DNA from: CAZSNT01 sp964607765
GTDB lineage: Bacteria > Verrucomicrobiota > Lentisphaeria > Oligosphaerales > JABHEG01
Direction: 5' to 3'
Assembly: GCA_964607765.1 (NCBI GenBank)
Contig: CAZSNT010000120.1
Span: 1 to 32,423 of the forward strand
DNA: 32,423 nt
The notes under the pieces: generated by a model
Databases searched by the model: none
What the model was told of the DNA's origin: nothing
What the model saw: the letters and a program-made list of their open reading frames with translations, nothing else
Shown: positions 9,301 to 15,800 of the stretch, piece after piece
How positions within the stretch are numbered: the stretch's first letter is position 1
Layout: every line of letters starts with the position of its first letter
Made by a program: the position numbers and the translations under genes

Positions 9301-10266
9301 GCCGGCGAGGGTCGGTTGGCTGTTGAGCAGGTGGCGAGCAATGCGTCCTTCGGCGTCCTTGATGATGGTGGACAGGTAGCCGTCAGCGGGAACGTCGAAG
9401 GTGAAGGTCTTGACGCTGTCGGGCTTAGATTCTGCGTCCGTCAGGCCGGTCCAGTCGACCACCGGGCGGCCTGCCTCCATGCGTGTGGGGAAGGTGCGCC
9501 CGTCGGCCAGGCGCACCGGCTGCGGCTCCGGCGGGGCCTGGGCGAGCAAGGTGGCCGGCCCCCAGATCCGGGGCTTGGTGTAGGTGAAGATGCGGTCCGG
9601 CTCCATATCCGGAGCGAAGTTGCCTTTGATGGTCAGCCGACTGCCGTTGGCGAGAGTGAAGTTCGCCTCGATCCCGATCCCCATGGTGTCGCCTGTGCGG
9701 AGCGGCTGCTTGTCGGCGGTGATGAGCGACCACGGAAACGCCAGTTCCTGGACATAGCCGGCGCCGTCGTTGCGGAGCGCAAAGGCCTGCAGCACCCCTG
9801 CGGACGCCGCATCCTTGATCGACCCGCCTTTGAAGTCGCGTCCGTAGGTTAGGTCCACGACGTCGCCGCCGGCGACGCCGCGCCAGGCGGTGACGTGGGT
9901 GACCTTCTCGGACTTGCCGGCGCCGGTGCGCAGGCGCAGTTGCAGACAGTCGCCCAGCCAGCCGAAGTCGGCGCTGACCTGGCCCGGGTTGTTCATGGGC
10001 GTCGGGTCGTACCAGTAGGCGAGTACATACAAGCGCTCGGCGTCGTACATGCCGCCCACGCGCACCGCGAAACTCTCTGCGTGCCGCGTCACATCGCCGC
10101 AGACGAACAGAGCCTGTGCCAGGTCCCAGTCCCCTGCCTGTCCATCAACGGCAACCGCTGCGGGGGGCCGCGTTACCCGTAGCCCCCGATTCTCGGTCGG
10201 GGTGGCGGGGGCCACCGCGCCAAACACCACAAAGAGCAGGCATAGGCAGGCAGCAGACCTCGTCAT
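6388..10266 (-). CDS. Exported CBM9-like / FlgD-Ig / NHL-propeller protein
   Basis: A 1292-aa secreted protein. The signal peptide is MTRSAACLCLLFVVFGAVAP (residues 1-20). A CBM9/DOMON-like domain at ~33-215 has VDGQAGDWDLA and AERLYVLAYWYDP. An Ig-like FlgD-type segment is at ~288-361 (LSTIIKDAEGRIARHLLN, HTFAWDGLST). A beta-propeller with NHL motifs covers ~390-680 (TGMAVDAVGGIYVLSGG, CGIAIDSAGQVYIG, IAVDGNDQLWVAEADNHP). A second CBM9-like domain at ~1090-1292 has VHFAASYDDRHLYLGWQV. ATG 10266 is chosen because it begins the signal peptide and GGGGAA lies 9 bases upstream; the open frame continuing to 10743 is only read-through into the pseudopilin gene. It follows the pseudopilin by 77 bases, which contain an octamer repeat. 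It is probably a glycan-binding surface protein; no enzymatic motif is recognised. Confidence 0.85.
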   Translation of the reverse strand: MTRSAACLCLLFVVFGAVAPATPTENRGLRVTRPPAAVAVDGQAGDWDLAQALFVCGDVTRHAESFAVRVGGMYDAERLYVLAYWYDPTPMNNPGQVSADFGWLGDCLQLRLRTGAGKSEKVTHVTAWRGVAGGDVVDLTYGRDFKGGSIKDAASAGVLQAFALRNDGAGYVQELAFPWSLITADKQPLRTGDTMGIGIEANFTLANGSRLTIKGNFAPDMEPDRIFTYTKPRIWGPATLLAQAPPEPQPVRLADGRTFPTRMEAGRPVVDWTGLTDAESKPDSVKTFTFDVPADGYLSTIIKDAEGRIARHLLNSQPTLAGTHTFAWDGLSTPSHDKKGTPVPVGAYSVHTLWHPEYDIAFRGWAGSSAQVPWENGPTTNWGGDHGSPTAVAAGKHGVFLGWFKSESGRPLVACDREGQVLWRKKFGGMSGVKALATAGDTLYVLGGAARGSAAKGGSVFRLEQATGLYQDWDGTDGAELKISTGAETADGIVASQGKFYLSFSNANRVVAYDAQSGQCLASYTVPKPTGMAVDAVGGIYVLSGGTFDMDPEGYTGIHEPAIEGSDALYMLEPGGRGFESLPIEGLKNACGIAIDSAGQVYIGLREPVNQVHVFSRDGKRIKALGRHGGRALTGPWNPDGMRFISAIAVDGNDQLWVAEADNHPRRFSRWDTNTGAFTKEFFGPADYGAIGAAVNPLEPNKLIGQSAEWEIGPATQTFKCLGVITREPTANSIYVHAPNDRLYLVSATAWRSGDVDIFERVGDGQFVKRASFRYEGKRAHGPGRELDESAPKRTHYWADRNGDGQEQPDEVTTVDRIIHFNPWSLHVWPDFAIYAGNEAYPLQGFTPCGAPIFDIANPEIMPAAGVGSLRSDAMLTYSRNDWGATHSTYTAYDRKTGNELWRYPNNYVGVHGSHRAPPFPSPGLIRGSYGPLNCITLPEPIGNAWFLTTNLGEWHVLTEEGFYLTCLFNGDYLNWTWPGKPVLGANMNGAPSGAGGEDFGGYVTVGRDGKVYAQSGHTAYWNLEITGWDQTRRLPVQTVAISKADFQAAARIAQTMDEKKHERQTYTLKRHKPGAFYANLNADFKGQQRETFARQNAARVHFAASYDDRHLYLGWQVHDKTPWVNGAEEAQYMYARGDTVDLQMGTLPLAERKGGEALAGDLRLSIGNLKGQPAAVLYRKVSETKRPQSFSSGVIADYPLDFVAVVPEVRIQVKIRGDAYWIQAAVPWTTLGLTPPPGLVFPADVGATHGDAPGTDTVLRTHWNNRTTGLVNDEVFELKMTPRNWGEFRVE

Positions 10267-10279
10267 CTGTGTCAATTCC

Positions 10280-10334
10280 CCAACAATCCAACAATCCAAC
10301 AATCCAACAATCCAACAATCCAACAATCCAACAC
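10280..10334 (-). repeat. Octamer tandem repeat in the leader of the exoprotein gene
   Basis: Six perfect copies of CCAACAAT (10280-10327) plus a partial seventh, immediately upstream of the Shine-Dalgarno and ATG (10266) of the gene reading leftwards. Copy-number slippage here would change leader length next to the ribosome site. It also lies right after the pseudopilin stop at 10344. Confidence 0.85.
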
Positions 10335-10343
10335 CCCAGCCAA

Positions 10344-11159
10344 CTACGGTATAGACACGTTCGTGATGCCCACGAGCATCTTGCGCATGGAGTGCAGCGC
10401 ATACCCGGAAGTCACCGGGAAGATCGTGCTGGACGGGACAGTGATGTCGGCGTTGATCAGCCCATTGCCCCGGAAAACGCCATCGGCCGCGCCGCCGGTG
10501 GTGAAGCGATACCACGCAACCGAGCCGTCGGCGTGCCCCACGTTGCCGCCGGCGGGGTAGCCGCCCGAGCCCCTGTGGTTGGTGTGCTCCAACCCGCCGG
10601 TGATCGCAACGGCGCTGTTCGCCTTCAGGCAGCGGTCGCCCCAGATCGCCACTTTGTCGCCGTACACGTAGCTCAAGCCGTCGGCCGCCTTCTTGAAGAA
10701 GCGGTGGAGCTGATCGTAGGTCAACCGGTAGTCCGAAGCGCAACCGGAATACAGCCCGTAGGCACTGGGCCTGAAACTGTTCCGCTTCACCGACGGGCAG
10801 ACGAACACGGGGTTCGGGTTGTAACGCAAAGCGTTCGAGACGCTGCTTTGGCCATTCAACCCACCACCCACGTAGTCGGTGTAGAGCGCCTGCACCGTGT
10901 AGTTGCCATTGAGCCAGGCGTATTTGGTGTTGGCGTCGACCAGCAGAGCGGAGTGATAGTCCTCTTCATACAGCAGCGTGGCCGCACACAACTGCTTCAG
11001 ATTGCCCACGCAGCCGGCACGCCGCGCCCGCTCTTTGGCGCCCTGCATGGCCGGCAGCAGCATGGACGCCAGGATCGCGATGATCGCAATGACCACCAGA
11101 AGCTCGATCAACGTGAATCTGCCTCTCCGTGCCCGCGAGCACACTGTGTCACAGAACAT
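10344..11159 (-). CDS. Pseudopilin-like protein with prepilin N-terminal methylation motif
   Basis: A 271-aa protein with a leader of about 13 residues (MFCDTVCSRARRGR), then FTLIELLVVIAIIAILASML with Glu5, then AKERARRAGCVGNLKQL. The body is cysteine-containing and ends with an H-rich/ADGS segment (GNVGHADGSVAWY), the H-x-DG-like signature of PVC pseudopilins. ATG 11159 is chosen over 11186 because AGGAGG is 6 bases upstream, giving a near-perfect ribosome site; the extra nine residues of the longer form would be unusual. The start overlaps the 3' end of the regulator gene by 11 bases (11149-11159), so translation is probably coupled. Arg, not Gly, precedes the cleavage-site Phe. Its place between a regulator and two giant exported proteins suggests an export or display role, which is inference. 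Confidence 0.87.
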   Translation of the reverse strand: MFCDTVCSRARRGRFTLIELLVVIAIIAILASMLLPAMQGAKERARRAGCVGNLKQLCAATLLYEEDYHSALLVDANTKYAWLNGNYTVQALYTDYVGGGLNGQSSVSNALRYNPNPVFVCPSVKRNSFRPSAYGLYSGCASDYRLTYDQLHRFFKKAADGLSYVYGDKVAIWGDRCLKANSAVAITGGLEHTNHRGSGGYPAGGNVGHADGSVAWYRFTTGGAADGVFRGNGLINADITVPSSTIFPVTSGYALHSMRKMLVGITNVSIP

Positions 11160-12267
11160 ACTGGGCCTCCTTTTCTTCCACGTCAAGGCCGGACATGATG
11201 GAATCCGACATCGCAGCGCTCAGCTCCGACTCAAAAACAGCCGGCGCCCGAATCGGCTCCGGGAATTGCGCGCCGCGACGGACCTGATCCAGAGTGTCCA
11301 TCGCGGTTTCCAGTAATCCTCTCACGTCGTATCCAAGCCGACACAGCGGCAGCGGGCCCACGCCGTCGACCGGGAAGTTGGCGTGCGCAATGACCGACAG
11401 GTCCTCCTCCGGGCGCGCTCCGGCGGCCAGCATCCCGCGACAGGCGTAGTCGATCAGATTATCGTCCGCGATCACCAACGCGTCCGGACGCTCCCGCGCC
11501 GAGCCGCTCAGCAGGAGTTGCGTAGCGTTGTCAGCCCACTGCGGGTAAGCCAGATCCACGGCCTGAATCCAGCGCGTGTGACATATCAGGCCACGCGCCT
11601 CAGCGCCCGCCTGCACACGCTCCCAGACGCTGTCCGGAACGCCCGAGGGCGTGACGACCGCCACCCGGCGCCGGCCGCTCTGCCGGATGTGGTCCAGCGC
11701 TTTCTCCCAATACTCCGCTCCGTCCAGCAGAATCTGCGGCACGCCGGGCACCGAACTCGCTACCAGCGACACCTTGGGCAGGTCGTCGGCAGCCATCAAC
11801 GGCGTGCCGCGTGCCTTCTCCGGCGGGAAAAGGAAGGCCACGCCGGCGAGACGCTTGGAACGGATGTCGTAGAGTAACTCCTGGTACAACTCATCTTCCC
11901 GCCCCTCCGGATTGATGCCGGGGCGGAGCTTGACCCGGCGCGACGTCGTGCGCGAAATGTCGGCCGCGACCCGGTCAAGCGTGGACCAGAACTTGTTGCC
12001 CCAATACGGCGGCGTCCGCTTGGAGTAGATCAGGACACTGTACTCGCGGAGGTGCGGTGGCGGGTCGGCGACAAACGTGCCCTGCCTGGGAACAGCGTCG
12101 ACGAACCCGTCCGAGATCAAGCGCGCAAACGCCCGCTGCACGGTGGCGGGCGTGGTCTCGAAGCGCCGTTCAATCGCGGTCCGTGGCGGCAGCCGCTCTC
12201 CGGGCCGCAATTCCCCGGTCAGGATCTGCTCCCGGATCGCTCCGACAATGCTCTCGTGCATGCCCAC
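11149..12267 (-). CDS. GntR-type HTH / LacI-like sensor regulator, first gene of operon
   Basis: A 372-aa regulator. The N-terminal winged helix (~1-72) has the GntR hallmarks IREQILTGELRPGERLPPR, ATVQRAFARLISDGFV and RQGTFVA. Residues ~80-350 form a LacI/PBP-type sensor (RRRVAVVTPSG, PDALVIADDNLIDYA, LSVIAHANF). It probably represses its own operon until an oligosaccharide-type ligand binds. GTG 12267 is used because AAGGGA lies 9 bases upstream; ATG 12261 is a close alternative. A strong promoter (12299-12327) and a symmetric operator-like sequence (12271-12305) lie directly in front of it. Its 3' end contains the ribosome site and start codon of the pseudopilin, tying both into one transcript with the two NHL exoproteins. 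Confidence 0.88.
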   Translation of the reverse strand: MGMHESIVGAIREQILTGELRPGERLPPRTAIERRFETTPATVQRAFARLISDGFVDAVPRQGTFVADPPPHLREYSVLIYSKRTPPYWGNKFWSTLDRVAADISRTTSRRVKLRPGINPEGREDELYQELLYDIRSKRLAGVAFLFPPEKARGTPLMAADDLPKVSLVASSVPGVPQILLDGAEYWEKALDHIRQSGRRRVAVVTPSGVPDSVWERVQAGAEARGLICHTRWIQAVDLAYPQWADNATQLLLSGSARERPDALVIADDNLIDYACRGMLAAGARPEEDLSVIAHANFPVDGVGPLPLCRLGYDVRGLLETAMDTLDQVRRGAQFPEPIRAPAVFESELSAAMSDSIMSGLDVEEKEAQYVL

Positions 12268-12270
12268 GCT

Positions 12271-12305
12271 CTACTATCCCTTACGAGCTCTCTGCTCTAT
12301 AGTAG
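12271..12305. promoter_or_regulatory. Candidate operator: inverted repeat over promoter
   Basis: CTACTAT (12271-12277) and ATAGTAG (12299-12305) are exact inverted copies whose centre (12288) coincides with a GAGCTC palindrome (12285-12290). The right arm covers the -10 element at 12299-12304 and the expected transcription start lies inside. It is well placed for autoregulation by the GntR-type protein encoded just downstream. Confidence 0.5.
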
Positions 12306-12327
12306 CACGCAAAACAAGGGGAGTCAA
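12299..12327 (-). promoter_or_regulatory. Sigma70-like promoter of regulator-pseudopilin-exoprotein operon
   Basis: On the minus strand: TTGACT (12327-12322), a 17-base spacer, TACTAT (12304-12299). The predicted start is about 25 bases ahead of the GTG at 12267. No other equally good promoter was noticed before the downstream pseudopilin gene. Confidence 0.72.
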
Positions 12328-12356
12328 GCAGCGGCATGGCATGGCTTCCCGTGCAC

Positions 12357-12685
12357 GCTGGAGATCCGGTCGTCCCTGACCGGCACGATACGCGTGATCT
12401 GGTCCAACGCGCTGGAGATCCGGTCGTCCCTGACCGGCACGATACGCGTGATTTGGTCCCCGGGTCCTTTGACAAAATCGTGTTGGACGCGGCCGGCCAG
12501 GGACGGCCGGATCTCCAGCGCCGGGCACAGGATAGAGCCTAACCCGGCCGGCCAGGGACGGCCGGGTCTCCAGCGCCGGGCACAGGATAGAGCCTAACCC
12601 GGCCGGCCAGGGACGGCCGGATCTCCAGCGCCGGGCACAGGATAGAGCCTAACGCAGCCGGCCAGGGACGGCCGGGTCTCCAGCG
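12357..12685. repeat. Inverted arrays of a REP-like hairpin (2 + 4 units)
   Basis: Two direct copies (12357-12410 and 12411-~12459, period 54) of a unit containing the hairpin CCGGTC-GTCCCT-GACCGG are followed by a spacer of ~30 bases. Then come four copies in the opposite orientation (starting 12491, 12546, 12601 and 12656, period 55) carrying CCGGCC-AGGGAC-GGCCGG. Shared flanks include GGATCTCCAGCGC beside the hairpin. The field fills the gap between the divergent genes starting at 12267 and 12818. No gene is seen in 12328-12817; the ORFs that cross it simply read the repeats. Confidence 0.85.
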
Positions 12686-12817
12686 CGGAGGACGGGAGCG
12701 CGCGAACTCGCTGAGCTTTGGACTACCGTTGGCCCCTAACCGTGATAGAGTTCGTATGTCTGCTGGACTTGTGCAGGTCCCGCTTCCCGGACACGGTATC
12801 TGACGAAGGCCCACTCT

Positions 12818-15800
12818 ATGGAAACGATTCTCTTGCGCCGTCGCGTCCCCTTGCTCTGCATGGTGGCCGCCCTGCCCCTGCTCGTGGAAGCCCAGGTCCT
12901 GGTCGGTCGTGTGGACGTGTCGCCATCCGCGGGAAGTACGCACGAGAAGCCGCAGGCCCGGGTGGTCGGGGCGCCCGCACCGGGCAGGCTTTACGCCGGC
13001 AGTTCGAACCGGGGCGACTGGGAGATTGCCGCGGATGTATCCGAAGCCGATCCCAAGGGCCGCACGCTCGCACTGAGCGACGGGATCCTGATTCCCTCGT
13101 TGAACGAGCTCGCCGCGGAGGGGCACCGGGGCGTCATCGGGGTCGGCGGCAAACTCACCACGGGCCATGGCAGCCGGATCAACGGCGGACCGTGGGTCGC
13201 GGGATTCACGGCAGCGGGGAACGGGGCCGAGGCGAATTACGACTTCGCCTTCGCCTATTTCCCGTTCGCAGACGGCTGGGTGGGCGGCCATGTCGCCGCG
13301 GACGGCACCACGCTCCTCGCACATTCCAGGCTCCCGGACGCACCGGAACTCAAGCGCATTTCCGGCGGGGGCCGTGACGGCGAAGTCCTGCTGCGGATCC
13401 CGCACATCGACACACGTTACGACGGCCTGCTGTTCACCACGGCTGCGGGGAACGGCGACGACACCACGGCCGCGTCGGCTCTGCGCGACGGGACCGGCTG
13501 GCATATCCGGATCGCCGACGAGAGCCACGACTTCAGGAAGGAGCAGGCTGTTCCCTTCAGCTTCGTCCATGTCCCCTACCACTGCGAGGGCCTGACCGCG
13601 GGACAGGTTCTGCGGGACGGCAAGGTGGTCAGGGGTGTGGGCACTTTTGCCGTGATGAGAAGCGGCCAGGGCCGGTATGATATCCTGATGCCCGGCAAGT
13701 CCGACCGCGACGGGATCCTGCTGCTGCAGATCACGCAGAGCGGCAAGAACAGCGTGGAGGACAACGCGGCTGCATGGGCTTACGACGCAGCCGCGTGCCG
13801 CGGTCAGGGCGGTTTCGTTGTCGAAACCTACGACCAGCCCGCTTTCAGCCTTCAGGACTGCGGGTTCTCGTTCGCGTTCCTGGACTACCGCACGGGACTG
13901 TCGCCGGGGAAGCGGAGGGCGTCGTCTTTCGACGTGACGGGCTCCTGGCAGGAGACGCTGCTCCGGGGGGCCTCGCCGGATGCGATACCCCGCTCCGCCG
14001 ACGAGCCGGTGCCCTGGTTCAGCCCGGTGATGCACACAGGGATGCCGGCCGTGCACGGAGCGATGCCCGTCACCGGATTGACACACGTCTGGCTCGTTGC
14101 CGATGATGTGGACAGCAACGGCTCGGACCACTCCGTCTGGGCGGATGCGGCTTTCGTCATGGCGGACGGGACCCGGCGCACCGCGACCGTTGCCGACCTG
14201 GCGTTTCACCACGTTGGCTGGGGCGAGTTGGAGACCCGCGATGTGACGGTTGCCGGCGCCCAATTCGCGAGCGTCATCTTCGCCCACGCTGCAAGCACGT
14301 TGGCGGTGGCCGTACCCCCGGGCGCTGTCCGTTTCGAGGCGCGAGTGGGCATTGCCGATCCGGGCGCGCCCAACAGCTCGGTGCGATTCGCTATCCTCGA
14401 CGAACCCCACAGCCGCGGCGCGTGGCGGGACGATGTCTGGCCCGCGCTGGAGCAAGCTTTCCCTGCGGAGTGCGCACGTCTGCTCGCCGATCTGGGGCAA
14501 GACGGCGTCATGCCCTCGTTGGACATGGCCATGCACAGGGCCGCCATCGAGGCGGGACTGCGAGCCATGGAAGGCGACTTGGGGAGCTTTGCGGACGGCC
14601 TGCCTCTGCCGCAAGGCAGCCGCGGCGACAGCTCACTGCTATCGCGCTACGGCGCGGCGGCGCGGATGCTCGAGGGTCTCGTTTCAGCGCGCTCCGCCCT
14701 GTGGGAACTCGCCCCGAAACTCGCGGAGCTGGTGGACTACCCGTTGGCCACCTTCGGGACTTTGGGCGCAACCTTGGAACAGGTAGAGCGGACCAGGCCC
14801 GCGCAGGCATCGGAAGCAGGCAAGATGCAGCGCGTCCTGACCGAGAGCCAACGACAGCTGGATCAAGCGCTGCGAACGCTCTTGACCGACACGACGCCAT
14901 CGCCAGCCGCACTGGGCAGTCTCGCCCGGACAGTCGAAGACGTGGCGGAATGGGCGGGCCGGGCTGTGGGCTGGACCACGTACGGCGGCAACAACCATCG
15001 CAGCTGGGTCTGCCGAGAGCAGGTCAAGCTGCCCCTTGAACTCGCCTGGACATACCGACCGGCCGCGCCGCCGCAGCCGGCGTGGCCGCCGCCGCGCAAG
15101 GACAATCCGGCGGTCAATCATCAACTGAGTCCCACTCTGACCTACGACCGCGCCTTCCATCCCGTGGCTGCGGACGGGCGTCTTTTCTTCGGTTCCTCCG
15201 CGGAGGATGCCTTGATCTGCCTCGATGCGGAGACGGGTGCGGAGCGCTGGCGGTTCGTGACCGGCGGCCCTGTTCGGTTGGCTCCGGCACTGCATGGCGC
15301 GCACGTGGTCGTGGGCAGCGATGACGGGGCTGTCTACTGCCTCGAGGCGGCCACGGGCGAGCAGGTCTGGGCCTACCGCGCGGACAAGGGCAACGACCGC
15401 AGGCTCTGCGGCAACGGCCGGGTCATCTCGGAATGGCCCGTGCGGGCCGGAATCTGCATCGACGACGGCGTCGTCTACGCGGCCGCAGGCATTTTCCCGC
15501 ATTTGGGCACGGCTCTGTTCGCGCTGGACGCCGAGACCGGTACAGAACGGTGGCGCCGCGCCATTCCATGGGTGCCGCAAGGCTTCATGCTGCTGTCACC
15601 GAGCCGCATCTTCCTGCCCACGGGGCGTACCCCGTTCCAGGCGTTCGACCGGAAGACCGGCAAGCCGATCTTCAGCTTCGGGCGCTCCAACTCCTGGGGC
15701 TCGGACCTGCCGGGCGGCACGCAGGCGGTCGTGGTCAACGAGCAGATACTGACCGGGCCCGATGAAGGCGGCGAGTTCCATCTTTACGACGCGAAGACGG

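Noticed and set aside
10267..10743. Extension of the CBM/NHL exoprotein frame to 10743
   Set aside because: It would read through the octamer repeat and the pseudopilin gene, and would bury the signal peptide that starts at 10266.
12357..12685. CRISPR or coding repeat protein (open frames cross the array)
   Set aside because: Intervals are conserved rather than unique, and the frames only exist because the GC-rich repeat lacks stops; there is no start or ribosome site of quality.
12539..14614. 691-codon open frame on the minus strand
   Set aside because: Antisense to the propeller gene and running into the hairpin array; no recognisable motif.
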